60,944 nt of DNA from Streptomyces sp. ISL-43 (GCF_018614195.1 NZ_JAGGOT010000046.1:1-60944); one strand, 5' to 3'; shown: positions 42,900-52,247, counted from the first letter of the stretch. The notes: a model not told the origin generated them from the letters alone. Numbers and translations: made by a program.

Positions 42900-44518
42900 T
42901 TGCCCTTGTCGTCGACCACGATGAAGGCCGGGAAGTCCTCGACCTCGATCTTCCAGACCGCCTCCATGCCGAGCTCCTCGTACTCCAGGACCTCGACCTT
43001 CTTGATGCAGTCCTGGGCCAGGCGCGCCGCCGGGCCGCCGATGGAGCCGAGGTAGAAGCCGCCGTGCGTGCCGCACGCGTCCGTCACCTGCTGGGAGCGA
43101 TTGCCCTTGGCCAGCATGACCTTGGAGCCGCCCGCCGCCTGGAACTGCTCGACGTAGGAGTCCATGCGGCCGGCCGTGGTCGGGCCGAAGGAGCCCGAGG
43201 CGTAGCCCGCGGGGGTCTTCGCGGGGCCCGCGTAGTAGACCGGGTGGTCCTTGAGGTACTGCGGCATCTCCGCGCCCGAGTCCAGCAGCTCCTTGATCTT
43301 GGCGTGCGCGATGTCGCGCGCCACGACCAGCGGACCGGTGAGGGACAGGCGGGTCTTCACCGGGTGCTCGGTCAGGGTCGCCAGGATGTCGTCCATCGGC
43401 TGGTTCAGGTCGATCGAGACGACGTCCGCCGTCCCGGCCAGGCCCGCGGCGGAGCCGCCATCGAGCTCGGTGTCCGTGGTCTCCGGGAGGAAGCGCGCCG
43501 GGTCCGTCTCCAGCTGCTCCAGGAAGACGCCCTCGGCGGTGATCTTCGCGGTGGCCTGGCGGTCCGCCGAACAGGACACGGCGATCGCGATGGGCAGGGA
43601 CGCGCCGTGGCGCGGCAGGCGCACGACGCGGACGTCGTGGCAGAAGTACTTGCCGCCGAACTGCGCGCCGATGCCGATCTTCTGGGTGAGTTCGAAGACC
43701 TGCTGTTCGAGGGCCTCGTCGCGGAAGCCGTGGCCCAGGGGGGAGCCCTCGGTCGGCAGCTCGTCCAGGTAGTGCGCGGAGGCGTACTTCGCGGTCTTGA
43801 GCGCGTGCTCGGCCGAGGTGCCGCCGACCACGATCGCCAGGTGGTACGGCGGGCAGGCCGCGGTGCCCAGCGAGCGGATCTTCTCCTCCAGGAACTTCAT
43901 CATGGAGGCCTCGTTGAGGACCGCCTTGGTCTCCTGGTAGAGGAAGGACTTGTTGGCGGAGCCGCCGCCCTTGGCCATGAAGAGGAACTTGTACGCGCCG
44001 CCGTCGGTCGCGTACAGCTCGATCTGCGCGGGCAGGTTCGAGCCGGTGTTCTTCTCCTCCCACATCGTGACCGGGGCCATCTGCGAGTAGCGCAGGTTCA
44101 GGCGGGTGTAGGCGTCGTAGATGCCGCGGGACAGGGCCGCCTCGTCGGCGCCCTCCGTCAGCACGTTCTGGCCGCGCTTGCCCATCACGATCGCCGTGCC
44201 CGTGTCCTGGCACATCGGCAGGACGCCGGCCGCCGCGATGTTCGCGTTCTTGAGGAGGTCGAGGGCGACGAACTTGTCGTTCGCCGAGGCCTCGGGGTCG
44301 TCGATGATCCGGCGCAGCTGCGCGAGGTGCGCGGGGCGCAGGAAGTGCTGGATGTCGTGGATCGCCTCTTCGGCGAGCTTGCGCAGCGCCTCCGGCTCCA
44401 CCTTGAGGAACGTACGGCCGTCGGCCTCGAAGGTCGAGACGCCTTCGGAGGTCACCAGCCGGTACGGGGTGGTGTCCTCGCCCAGGGGCAGCAGGTCGGT
44501 GTACGCAAACTCTGGCAT
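42824..44518 (-). CDS. fumB: Fumarate hydratase class I, 3' end replaced by the element
   Basis: The 564-residue product is a full-length class I (4Fe-4S) fumarase. The alpha-type N-terminal part has the cluster Cys in LPMCQDTGTA, TAACPPYHLAIVVGG and AVSCSADRQATAKI; the beta-type C-terminal part has AYASGSFGPTTAGRMDSY-like residues and DACGTHGGFYLGSIGG. It hydrates fumarate to malate in the cytosol and is oxygen-sensitive. ATG 44518 is the usual family start; an ATG at 44530 is in frame, but its GAGGGA is too close. The C-terminal residues come from the integrated element, while the original 3' end lies 12 kb away. Confidence 0.94.
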   Translation of the reverse strand: MPEFAYTDLLPLGEDTTPYRLVTSEGVSTFEADGRTFLKVEPEALRKLAEEAIHDIQHFLRPAHLAQLRRIIDDPEASANDKFVALDLLKNANIAAAGVLPMCQDTGTAIVMGKRGQNVLTEGADEAALSRGIYDAYTRLNLRYSQMAPVTMWEEKNTGSNLPAQIELYATDGGAYKFLFMAKGGGSANKSFLYQETKAVLNEASMMKFLEEKIRSLGTAACPPYHLAIVVGGTSAEHALKTAKYASAHYLDELPTEGSPLGHGFRDEALEQQVFELTQKIGIGAQFGGKYFCHDVRVVRLPRHGASLPIAIAVSCSADRQATAKITAEGVFLEQLETDPARFLPETTDTELDGGSAAGLAGTADVVSIDLNQPMDDILATLTEHPVKTRLSLTGPLVVARDIAHAKIKELLDSGAEMPQYLKDHPVYYAGPAKTPAGYASGSFGPTTAGRMDSYVEQFQAAGGSKVMLAKGNRSQQVTDACGTHGGFYLGSIGGPAARLAQDCIKKVEVLEYEELGMEAVWKIEVEDFPAFIVVDDKGNDFFTSREPEQPTFTSIPVRGPGLA

Positions 44519-44656
44519 GACGGCAGTCATTCCCTCACTCGGCAGACGGCGCTGGCGACCAATTGGCAGCGCGGTAACCAGCGTAGGACCTCTGCCGGTC
44601 CCTTTGGTTGTGAGGTAAGGCTCACTGGGCAGTATCGCGATCTATCGTGTCTCGCT

Positions 44657-45334
44657 ATGCTGGGTGTCGTGGACCTGGAAAAGCACCCCTCCGCCCCCGC
44701 GCCCGCCGCCGAGCTGCGCGCCTCCGACGCCGACCGGGACCGGATCGCGCAGATCCTCGCCGACGCCCTCGCCGAGGGCCGGCTGACCTCGCAGGAGCAC
44801 TCCGAGCGCCTCGGCTCCCTGTACGCCCTGAAGACGGTCGGTGAGCTGGACGTGCTGGTACGGGACCTGCCCGCACCCGGCGGCGCCCCGGGGCGGGAGC
44901 CCGCGTACGCCGCGGGGGCGGCCGCGGGTCCGCCGGCGGGCGCCCCGGGCGAGAGCATCGTCGCGGTGTGCAGCAGCTCCTCCCGCAAGGGGCGCTGGCG
45001 CCCGGGTGCGAACACCCGCGCCGTCTCCGTCCTGGGCGACATCACCATCGACCTCACCCAGGCCGTCTTCGAGCAGCAGGTCACCGAGATCAACGTGACG
45101 TGCGTGCTGGGCAACGTCGAGATCCTGGTCCCGGAGAACGTCACCCTGCGCGGCTACGGCAGCGGGGTCCTCGGCAACGTCGAGGTGCACGGCGAAGGGC
45201 GCGGAGAGAGCGATCCGCACGCACCGGTCGTGATCGTCCGCGGCTTCGCACTGCTGGGCAACGTCGAGGCCCGCCGCAAGTCCGGCGCCCGCCTGGTGGA
45301 CCTCCGGGGGCCGCACCGGCGCAGCGAGGGCTGA
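44657..45334 (+). CDS. DUF1707 protein with LiaF-like C-terminal domain
   Basis: The 225-residue product opens with a DUF1707 domain (RASDADRDRIAQILADALAE, then GRLTSQEHSERLGSLYALKTVGEL split around residue 45), a Gly/Ala-rich linker, and a C-terminal beta domain with repeated V-L-G-N-V-E strands of the kind seen in LiaF/cell-wall-active antibiotic response proteins. No membrane segment is seen, unlike many DUF1707 proteins. It may sense envelope stress or bind a membrane-proximal partner. It is divergent from the class I fumarase gene. The start is ATG 44657 or GTG 44669; no strong ribosome site is seen, so the transcript may be leaderless. Confidence 0.8.
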   Translation: MLGVVDLEKHPSAPAPAAELRASDADRDRIAQILADALAEGRLTSQEHSERLGSLYALKTVGELDVLVRDLPAPGGAPGREPAYAAGAAAGPPAGAPGESIVAVCSSSSRKGRWRPGANTRAVSVLGDITIDLTQAVFEQQVTEINVTCVLGNVEILVPENVTLRGYGSGVLGNVEVHGEGRGESDPHAPVVIVRGFALLGNVEARRKSGARLVDLRGPHRRSEG

Positions 45335-45405
45335 GGCGCCGACACGACGGCAACCGGCGCCGGAATCCGGCAGGTTGGCCGGAGGGCGCCCTTAAGGTCG
45401 GGCCC

Positions 45406-46005
45406 ATGACCGCATCCGAGTGGGACCTGCTCGACCAGGCATACGCCGCGCTGCCCTCCGTCGTCGACGGCATACCGGACGACGGACGGCACAGGCCGAC
45501 GCCGTGCGACCAGTGGAATGTCGGCCAAGTGCTCCAGCACGCGGCGGGCGACCAGCTCGCCTACGCGGCCCGCCTCACCGGCGGGCCCGGACCGGCCGAG
45601 GACCCCTTCGCCCCCACCGGCGCCCTGAGCGGCACCCCCGCCGAGCTGCTGGAGCCGGCCCTCGAAGCCGCCGCCGAGGCCTTCGCCGGGGTGGAGCCGG
45701 GCACGGCCGAGGTCGCCGTCCCGCTGCCCCCGTTCACCGTGCCCGCCGAGACCGCGGTCGCCGCCGCCGCCCTCGACGCAGCCGTCCACGCCTGGGACAT
45801 CGCGGTCGCCACCGGCCAGATCTCCCCGCTGACCCCCGCCCTCGCCGCGGCCCTGCGCCCGGGCGCGCAGGTGCTCGCCGAGCCCCTGCGCGGCTTCGCC
45901 TACGCCCCGGCGCTCACGCCCGCGCCCGACCCGGAGGCCGACCCGGCAGGCTCGCTGCTCGCCTTCCTGGGCCGCCGCGCCGACTGGACGCCGCCCGTGG
46001 CGTGA
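45406..46005 (+). CDS. DinB-like / TIGR03086 family protein
   Basis: The 199-residue product has the helical DinB-fold start typical of the maleylpyruvate isomerase-like / TIGR03086 group: HRPTPCDQWNVGQVLQHAAGDQ near the N-terminus, with the metal-binding His in LQHAAG, and DAAVHAWDIAVATGQ near residue 130 with the second His. The third ligand is not clear. These proteins bind a divalent metal and some use mycothiol in thiol transfer; the reaction here is unknown. It follows the DUF1707 gene by 71 bp in the same direction. Confidence 0.8.
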   Translation: MTASEWDLLDQAYAALPSVVDGIPDDGRHRPTPCDQWNVGQVLQHAAGDQLAYAARLTGGPGPAEDPFAPTGALSGTPAELLEPALEAAAEAFAGVEPGTAEVAVPLPPFTVPAETAVAAAALDAAVHAWDIAVATGQISPLTPALAAALRPGAQVLAEPLRGFAYAPALTPAPDPEADPAGSLLAFLGRRADWTPPVA

Positions 46006-46166
46006 CGGCGCGGGGCGGCGCGGGGGGCGTGCGGGGGCCGTGCGGGGCGGCGTCACGTTTCGGTCGAACCGTCCGGATCGGCGGCACTCGGTGCATAGGG
46101 GCGCGCACAGCGGGTAGGGACAGGTGCATCGTCTCTCGCTCGCGTATACGTCGTCAGGAGTAGACC

Positions 46167-46541
46167 GTGCCGCATCCGCCGCGCCAGTCCCTGCAGGTAG
46201 CCGCCGTCCAGAGTCTTCAGGGGCGCCCGGCGGCGGCCGTGCCGAAGCCGCGGGTGCCGGCCAGGGAAGCGGACGGCCCATGGCACGCGGACGCGGTGTG
46301 CCGACGCGACGAGGCCGGGCTGTTCTTCGCTCCCTCCAAGGAGCCGACCGCCGCCCGGCTGTCCCGTGAGGAGGCCGCCAAGCGCGTCTGCGCCCGCTGC
46401 CCCGTCATGGTCGCCTGCAGGGAGCACGCGCTGCTCCAGCCGGAGCCCTACGGCGTCTGGGGCGGCCTCACGGCCGCCGAGCGCCGGGTGGTGCTGGCCC
46501 GGCGCCGCCGCCGGGCGGTCGAGCTGCGCGAAGCCTCGTAG
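46167..46541 (+). CDS. wblI: WhiB-like Fe-S regulator
   Basis: The 124-residue product is a Wbl protein: the four cluster Cys are C45 (DAVCRRDE), C75, C78 (RVCARCPV) and C84 (ACREHA), followed by the GVWGG turn (about 96-100) and a basic AERRVVLARRRRRAV tail that contacts sigma factor and DNA. A longer-than-usual N-terminus (about 38 residues) precedes the domain. Its place directly before glpX matches WblI as I recall it. GTG 46167 has CAGGAG upstream. Confidence 0.9.
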   Translation: MPHPPRQSLQVAAVQSLQGRPAAAVPKPRVPAREADGPWHADAVCRRDEAGLFFAPSKEPTAARLSREEAAKRVCARCPVMVACREHALLQPEPYGVWGGLTAAERRVVLARRRRRAVELREAS

Positions 46542-46568
46542 GCCCGCACTTCCTCCTGGAAACACGGA

Positions 46569-46601
46569 AGGGGCGTCCCCGCCGCACGCGGGAACGCCCC
46601 T
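46569..46601. terminator. Bidirectional terminator
   Basis: AGGGGCGT pairs with ACGCCCCT around an inner GC-rich stem, between the convergent wblI and glpX genes. Confidence 0.8.
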
Positions 46602-46621
46602 CTTTCCATGTGGACCGGTGC

Positions 46622-47653
46622 CTACTGGGCGCGGTCGAAGTCGATCGCGCTGTACGCGCGGAGCTTCGAGAGCCGGTGGGTCGAGTCGATCTGCCGGATC
46701 GTGCCCGACTTCGAGCGCATGACCAGCGAGGAGGTCGTCGCGGTCTCCGAGCGGTAGTGGACGCCGCGCAGCAGCTCGCCGTCCGTGATGCCGGTGGCGA
46801 CGAAGAAGACGTTGTCGCCGGAGACCAGGTCGTTGGTGTGCAGGACCCGGTCCAGGTCGTGGCCCGCGTCGATCGCCTTCTGGCGCTCGGCGTCGTCCTT
46901 CGGCCACAGCTTGCCCTGGATGGTGCCGCCGAGGCACTTGATGGCGCACGCCGAGATGATGCCCTCGGGGGTGCCGCCGATGCCCAGGAGCAGGTCGACG
47001 CCCGTGCCCTCGCGCACCGCCATGACCGAGCCGGCGACGTCGCCGTCGGAGATGAACTTGATGCGGGCGCCGGTCTCGCGGATCTCCTTGACGATGCCCT
47101 CGTGGCGGGGGCGGTCGAGGATGACCACGGTGACGTCTTCCACGGCCATGTTCTTGGCCTTGGCGACGCGGCGGATGTTGACGGAGACCGGGGCGTTGAT
47201 GTCGACGAAGTCGGCGGCCTCGGGACCGGTGACCAGCTTCTCCATGTAGAAGACCGCGGACGGGTCGAACATGGTGCCGCGGTCGGCGGCGGCCAGGACG
47301 GCGATGGCGTTCGGCATGCCCTTGGCGTTCAGGGTGGTGCCGTCGATCGGGTCCACGGCGATGTCGACCTCGGCACCGGTGCCGTCGCCGACCCGCTCGC
47401 CGTTGAAGAGCATCGGGGCTTCGTCCTTCTCGCCCTCGCCGATGACGACGACGCCGTTCATCGAGACGGTGGAGATCAGGGTCCGCATCGCGTTGACCGC
47501 GGCGCCGTCGGCGCCGAGCTTGTCGCCGCGCCCGACCCACCGGCCCGCGGCCATGGCGGCGGCCTCGGTGACCCGGACGAGTTCCAGGGCGAGGTTGCGG
47601 TCGGGGGCCTCCGGAGAGACTTCGAGCTGGGGCGGCAGGTTGTGCTCGGTCAT
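46622..47653 (-). CDS. glpX: Fructose-1,6-bisphosphatase class II (GlpX)
   Basis: The 343-residue product is class II fructose-1,6-bisphosphatase. Metal-binding motifs VVIGEGEKDEAPML and DIAVDPIDGTT are clear, followed by AGSVMAVREGTGVDLLLGIGGTPEG and the EGI-type core. It hydrolyses fructose-1,6-bisphosphate to fructose-6-phosphate in gluconeogenesis and is the only such enzyme in many actinobacteria. Length is usual for the family. It converges on wblI and is divergent from the DUF4245 gene. Confidence 0.96.
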   Translation of the reverse strand: MTEHNLPPQLEVSPEAPDRNLALELVRVTEAAAMAAGRWVGRGDKLGADGAAVNAMRTLISTVSMNGVVVIGEGEKDEAPMLFNGERVGDGTGAEVDIAVDPIDGTTLNAKGMPNAIAVLAAADRGTMFDPSAVFYMEKLVTGPEAADFVDINAPVSVNIRRVAKAKNMAVEDVTVVILDRPRHEGIVKEIRETGARIKFISDGDVAGSVMAVREGTGVDLLLGIGGTPEGIISACAIKCLGGTIQGKLWPKDDAERQKAIDAGHDLDRVLHTNDLVSGDNVFFVATGITDGELLRGVHYRSETATTSSLVMRSKSGTIRQIDSTHRLSKLRAYSAIDFDRAQ

Positions 47654-47855
47654 CGGAGCGCACCTTTCTGTACGGCGACGGCCGGGAGTGAGGGTCCCTG
47701 GACTCTATCGGTACGTCGACAAATTGAGCAGACCGGGTCACGTATGAGCGGCATATCGGTCAGACGTTTGTCCTGAGCGGACATCTTGCGGGCCGCGGGG
47801 CACGCCACGCCGACCCCGGCGACGACCGCCGCGGGCGATGCGGGACGATGGTCCC

Positions 47856-48389
47856 GTGGCAGGTATGAGAGGCAAGCAGACGGTCCGGGACATGCTCCTA
47901 TCGCTGGCGGTGCTCGGCCTCGTCGTGGGTGCGATCTACATCTTCATCCCACATGACGAGAAGGCCGACCCGACGAGAGTGGTCGACTACCGCGTCGAAA
48001 CGCTCACGGCCCGGCGCGCGGCCCCGTACCCCCTGGCCGCCCCCGTCGGGCTGCCGGCCCAGTGGCGGGCGACCTCGGTCTCGTTCGAGCGGAAGAACGC
48101 CAACGGCTGGCACCTGGGCTTCCTGGACCCGAAGGACCAGTACGTGGCGGTCGAGCAGTCCTCGGACGCCTCGGCCGCCTACATCGGCAGGGTCACCCAG
48201 AAGGCGACGGCCACCGGGCAGACGCAGCAGGTCGGGGACCGGGCCTGGGAGCGCTGGGACGGAGAGAAGTACGACGCCCTCGTGCGGCAGGAACAGGGCC
48301 ACGTCACGGTGGTGACCGGGACCGCCTCCTTCGAGGAGCTCGGGGCGATGGCCGCGGCGCTGGAGTTCAAGCAGGGCGCGCAGCAGTAG
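47856..48389 (+). CDS. DUF4245 family membrane-anchored protein
   Basis: The 177-residue product has one N-terminal membrane segment (about residues 15-35, RDMLLSLAVLGLVVGAIYIF) and a small extracytoplasmic domain with the DUF4245 features P-V-G-L-P-A-Q-W-R-A-T-S-V and GWHLGFLDPKDQYVAVEQS. The domain resembles folds of unknown function found widely in actinobacteria. GTG 47856 is the usual start; ATG 47865 would shorten it by three residues. A strong terminator follows, and the gene is divergent from glpX. Confidence 0.85.
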   Translation: MAGMRGKQTVRDMLLSLAVLGLVVGAIYIFIPHDEKADPTRVVDYRVETLTARRAAPYPLAAPVGLPAQWRATSVSFERKNANGWHLGFLDPKDQYVAVEQSSDASAAYIGRVTQKATATGQTQQVGDRAWERWDGEKYDALVRQEQGHVTVVTGTASFEELGAMAAALEFKQGAQQ

Positions 48390-48416
48390 GCGCCGCGTAC
48401 GTGAGGCGAGTACGCC

Positions 48417-48458
48417 AAAAGGCCGCGCGCCCCGGAATCCCGGGGCGCGCGGCCTTTT
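48417..48458. terminator. Strong bidirectional terminator
   Basis: A perfect 19-bp stem (48417-48435 with 48440-48458) with a 4-base loop; the A-run on one side and T-run on the other make it work in both directions between convergent genes. Confidence 0.95.
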
Positions 48459-48488
48459 TCACGTACTACGGCACTGCCGAGGCGGGGC

Positions 48489-49079
48489 TCAGACGGTGGT
48501 GACGACCTGGTCGAACTCCAGGCGCGGGGAGCGCGGGAACCAGGCGTCCTCGCCCGGCTTGCCGATGTTGACGACCATCAGCGGGGTGTGGTCGTCGTCC
48601 AGGAACTCCTTCTGGAGGCCGGCGAAGTCCAGACCGGTCATCGGGCCGGCGGCCAGGCCGGCGGCGCGGACGCCCACGATGAAGTAGGCGGCCTGCAGGG
48701 AGGCGTTGACCAGCGCGGACTGCTCGCGGACCGGGCGCTCGGAGAAGAAGGCGTCCTTGGCCTGCGGGAAGTGCGGGAGCAGCTGCGGGAGCTCCTCGTG
48801 GAACTCGTTGTCCGCGGACAGGATGGCGACCAGCGGGGCGGCGGCGGTCTTGGCCTGGTTGCCCTCGGCCATGTGCTTCACCAGGCGCTCGCGGGCCTCG
48901 GGGGAGCGGACCAGGGTGATGCGCAGCGGCGTCTGGTTGAAGGCGGTCGGGCCGAACTTCACCAGGTCGTAGATGGCCTGGACCTGCTCCTCGGTCACCG
49001 GCTCGTCGGAGAACGTGTTGGCGGTGCGCGCATCACGGAAGAGGAGGTCCTGAGCGGCGGCGTCGAGAACGAGAGACAT
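48489..49079 (-). CDS. Malonic semialdehyde reductase / RutE-like nitroreductase
   Basis: The 196-residue product belongs to the FMN-dependent nitroreductase fold, RutE/HadB group. The ARTANTFSDEPVTEEQVQAI opening, KFGPTAFNQTPLRI (FMN phosphate contacts), QSALVNASLQAAYFIVGVRAAGLAAGPM split around residue 135, and the C-terminal WFPRSPRLEFDQVV are diagnostic. It should reduce malonic semialdehyde or similar aldehydes and nitro groups with NADPH. ATG 49079 has AAGAAGG upstream. Confidence 0.9.
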   Translation of the reverse strand: MSLVLDAAAQDLLFRDARTANTFSDEPVTEEQVQAIYDLVKFGPTAFNQTPLRITLVRSPEARERLVKHMAEGNQAKTAAAPLVAILSADNEFHEELPQLLPHFPQAKDAFFSERPVREQSALVNASLQAAYFIVGVRAAGLAAGPMTGLDFAGLQKEFLDDDHTPLMVVNIGKPGEDAWFPRSPRLEFDQVVTTV

Positions 49080-49173
49080 CGGAAAGCCTTCTTCTGTACG
49101 GGACTGAAGCGATGACTCGACACTACGACCAGATAGATGAAAGTTCAACTAAATCCCGAGGTGGTGACCGACG

Positions 49174-49410
49174 TCACTCCGCGCCGCCTTCCGGGCCGTC
49201 CTCCCCGGCCTCGCGCGCCGCGAGCGCCGAGTCCAGCCGTGCCCGGGCGCCCTCCAGCCAGTGCCGGCACACCTTCGCGAGCTCCTCCCCGCGCTCCCAG
49301 AGTGCGAGGGAGTCCTCCAGCGACGTGCCGCCGGCCTCCAGCTTGCGGACGACCTCGATCAGTTCGTCGCGCGCCTGCTCGTACCCCAGCGCCGTTTCGG
49401 TCCCGGCCAT
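49174..49410 (-). CDS. xseB: Exodeoxyribonuclease VII small subunit
   Basis: The 78-residue product matches XseB: GYEQARDELIEVVRKLEAGG, then SLEDSLALWERGEELAKVCR, a two-helix coiled coil that binds the XseA C-terminus in several copies. The complex degrades single-stranded DNA. ATG 49410 (MAGTETALG) was chosen over a Met ten codons upstream because a GGTGGGA stretch precedes it. It lies 69 bp behind xseA in the same direction. Confidence 0.93.
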   Translation of the reverse strand: MAGTETALGYEQARDELIEVVRKLEAGGTSLEDSLALWERGEELAKVCRHWLEGARARLDSALAAREAGEDGPEGGAE

Positions 49411-49479
49411 TCCCGATCCCACCTTCAATGTGTAGTGCAACGAATTTGTTGCGGCTGTGTGCCGTCGTCCCGCTCCGCG

Positions 49480-50718
49480 CTACGAGGGCTCCTCGGCGAC
49501 CCGCACCGGCTCCTCGGCGACCCGCACCGCGAACTCGCCCTCCGCCACCCGCGCCCGCAGCACGTCGCCCGCCGCCACCTCCTGCGGTGAGCGCACCACG
49601 TGCCCGTCGGCCCGCTGCAGCACCGCGTACCCGCGCTCCAGCGTCGCCGCCGGGGACAGCGCCACCACCCGGGCGAGCGTGTGCGCCAGCTCCGAGTCGG
49701 CCCGGTCCAGCAGGTGCCCCAGCGTCCTGCGGCCGCGCGCCAGCAGCGCGTCCACCTCGGCCTCCCGGGTCTCCACCATCCGCTGGGGGTGGACGAAGAC
49801 CGGCCGCGCGAGCGCGTGCGCGAGGCCCCGCTCCTCCCGGTCGACGAGGGCCCGCACGGCGCGCAGCCCCCGGCCCTGCAGCTGGCGTACCCGCTCCAGC
49901 TCCTCACCGACGTCCGGCACCACCTTCTTCGCCGCGTCCGTGGGCGTGGAGGCCCGCAGGTCCGCGACCAGGTCCAGCAGCGGGGAGTCCGGCTCGTGCC
50001 CGATCGCCGAGACCACGGGGGTGCGGGCCGCCGCCACCGTCCGTACGACCTCCTCGTCGGAGAAGGGCAGCAGGTCCTCCACGCTGCCGCCGCCGCGCGC
50101 CACGATGATCACGTCGACCCCGGGCAGCGCGTCGAGCTCCTTGACCGCCTGGATCACCTGGGGCACCGCGTGCACCCCCTGGACGGCGACGTTGCGGACC
50201 TCGAAGCGGACCGCCGGCCACCTGCGCCGCGCGTTCTCCAGCACGTCGCGCTCGGCCGCCGAGGCCCGGCCCACCACCAGCCCGATCAGCTGCGGCAGGA
50301 ACGGCAGCGGCTTCTTGCGGTCCAGAGCGAAGAGCCCCTCGGAGGCGAGCGAGCGCTTGAGCTTCTCCAGCCGGGCGAGGAGCTCGCCGATGCCGACGGG
50401 CCGTATCTCGGTCGCCCGCAAGGACAGCTGCCCGCGCGGGGCGTACCACTCGGGCTTGGCGAGTACGACGACGCGCGCGCCCTCCGTCACGGAGTCCGCG
50501 ACCTCGTCGAAGACCTGGCGGAAGCAGGTCACGCTCAGAGAGATGTCGTGCGAGGGATCGCGCAGCGTGAGGAAGACCACCCCCGCTCCCGGCCGCCGCG
50601 AGAGCTGCGTGATCTGCCCTTCCACCCACACCTGGCCGAGCTTGTCGATCCAGCCCCCGATGAGCCGGGACACCTGACCGACCGGCAGCGGCGCGTCAGC
50701 CGACGTATTCAGACCCAT
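49480..50718 (-). CDS. xseA: Exodeoxyribonuclease VII large subunit
   Basis: The 412-residue product has an N-terminal OB-fold (PVGQVSRLIGGWIDKLGQVW, then VEGQITQLS), the catalytic domain with the IIVARGGGSVEDLLPFSDE and RTPVVSAIGHEPDSPLLDLVADLRASTPT blocks split around residue 245, and a C-terminal coiled-coil (about 270-350) with a small end domain. With XseB it degrades single-stranded DNA in repair. The C-terminal end carries a duplicated VRVAEEP unit. Length is usual for the family. Confidence 0.95.
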   Translation of the reverse strand: MGLNTSADAPLPVGQVSRLIGGWIDKLGQVWVEGQITQLSRRPGAGVVFLTLRDPSHDISLSVTCFRQVFDEVADSVTEGARVVVLAKPEWYAPRGQLSLRATEIRPVGIGELLARLEKLKRSLASEGLFALDRKKPLPFLPQLIGLVVGRASAAERDVLENARRRWPAVRFEVRNVAVQGVHAVPQVIQAVKELDALPGVDVIIVARGGGSVEDLLPFSDEEVVRTVAAARTPVVSAIGHEPDSPLLDLVADLRASTPTDAAKKVVPDVGEELERVRQLQGRGLRAVRALVDREERGLAHALARPVFVHPQRMVETREAEVDALLARGRRTLGHLLDRADSELAHTLARVVALSPAATLERGYAVLQRADGHVVRSPQEVAAGDVLRARVAEGEFAVRVAEEPVRVAEEPS

Positions 50719-50727
50719 GCACGCAGG

Positions 50728-52152
50728 CTAACCGCCGGAACTGACACCGGCGTCGGGCCCGGACCCCTGATCGTCCGCGCGTCGCCCGCGCTGGGCCACC
50801 AGCACCCCCAGGCCCGCCACCAGCCACACCGCCCCCACCAGCTGCGCCGTCCACGAGGCCTCGACGATCACCGCGATCGTCACGGCGGCGCCCAGGACCG
50901 GGACCACCAGGTGCTTGAACCACTGCGGGGCGCCGTCGCGCCGCTTGACCACGAACCAGCCGACCACCGAGGCGTGCAGCAGTGTGAAGGCCGTCAGCGC
51001 CCCGATGTCGACCACCGAGACCAGGTGGTCCAGGCCGTCGTCGCGCCGGGCCGCCCACACCGCGGCGATCAGCGTGACCGTCGCCGCCAAGAGCAGGGCG
51101 GGGCGCGGCGTGCCGTGCGAGGTCCGGGCGAGCCCGCGCGGCAGCCGCCCCTCGCGGGCCATCGCGAAGAGCAGCCGGCCGGCCGCCGCCTGCCCGGCCA
51201 GCGCCGCGAAGGCGGCCCCGATCGCCTTGCTGACGGCGACCAGGTCGTGCAGCCAGTGGCCTACGGAAGCCTCCACCGTGTTGTAGAAGGCCGGCCCCTG
51301 CTTCGCCGGGTCGGCCGCCAGCTCCGCCGACGAGACGGGCGTGAGCAGGGCCGCCAGGTAGGTCTGGGCGGTGAACAGCACCCCGGTCAGCGCCAGGCAG
51401 AACAGCACCGCCCGGGCCACCTTCGCGCTGCCGCCCGTCACCTCCTCGGCGAAGGAGGCGATGGCGTCGAAGCCCAGGTAGGACAGGACCGCGACCGAGA
51501 CGGCGCCGAGCACGGCGGCCGCCGAGAAGCCGAGCGAGCCGTCGCCGGTGAGCGGGGACAGCCAGCCGCGCTGCGGCCCGTCCTGGACCAGCACGGTCAC
51601 CGCGGCGACCAGGAAGACCAGCAGGACCACGATCTCCATGGCCAGCACGGCGAAACCCACGCGCGCGGCGGCCCGTACGCCCCACAGGTTGAGCAGGGTG
51701 GTCACGACCACGGCCAGCGCCGTCCACACCCACCGGGAGACCTCCGGGACCAGGGCGTTCATGGCGATCCCGGAGAAGAGGTAGGCGACCGCCGGGATCA
51801 GCAGGTAGTCGAGCATCGCCATCCAGCCGGCGATCAGGCCGGGGCCCTCGCCCAGGCCCTTGCGGGCGTAGGTGAAGACGGAGCCCGCCTGCGGGGCGAC
51901 GCGCACCATCTGCGCGTAGGAGAAGGCCGTGAAGGCCATCGCCACCGTCGCGACGAGGTAGACGAGGGCGACGGCGCCGTGCGACTTGGCGTCGAGGGTC
52001 CCGAAGACGCCGACCGGGGCCATGGGGGCGATGAAGAGCAGCCCGTAGACGACGAGATCCCGGAATCCGAGGCTCCGCCGCAATCCCGCGCCGGGCGTCG
52101 TCTGCGTACCCGGTGGGCCGGGCGTCGTACTGGAATCCATCGCGGACACCAT
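50728..52152 (-). CDS. APC-family amino acid permease
   Basis: The 474-residue product has about 12 membrane segments and APC-superfamily landmarks: LGFRDLVVYGLLFIAPMAPVG in the first segment (with the GF-type substrate turn), the conserved QAGSVFTYARKGLGEGPGL, and YLGFDAIASFAEEVTGG. It should import an amino acid or related amine in exchange for a proton. The substrate is not readable. ATG 52152 has GGAGGAACG immediately upstream. It is divergent from ispH and 9 bp upstream of the xseA start, so it may be transcribed with xseAB. Confidence 0.92.
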   Translation of the reverse strand: MVSAMDSSTTPGPPGTQTTPGAGLRRSLGFRDLVVYGLLFIAPMAPVGVFGTLDAKSHGAVALVYLVATVAMAFTAFSYAQMVRVAPQAGSVFTYARKGLGEGPGLIAGWMAMLDYLLIPAVAYLFSGIAMNALVPEVSRWVWTALAVVVTTLLNLWGVRAAARVGFAVLAMEIVVLLVFLVAAVTVLVQDGPQRGWLSPLTGDGSLGFSAAAVLGAVSVAVLSYLGFDAIASFAEEVTGGSAKVARAVLFCLALTGVLFTAQTYLAALLTPVSSAELAADPAKQGPAFYNTVEASVGHWLHDLVAVSKAIGAAFAALAGQAAAGRLLFAMAREGRLPRGLARTSHGTPRPALLLAATVTLIAAVWAARRDDGLDHLVSVVDIGALTAFTLLHASVVGWFVVKRRDGAPQWFKHLVVPVLGAAVTIAVIVEASWTAQLVGAVWLVAGLGVLVAQRGRRADDQGSGPDAGVSSGG

Positions 52153-52247
52153 CGTTCCTCCGGGGTAAGGCCGGTACGGACGTTCGGCCCAGTCTGTGCC
52201 GAACGGGCGACGTCCGGCCTCCTGAAGACCCCCGTACGATGGAGCGC

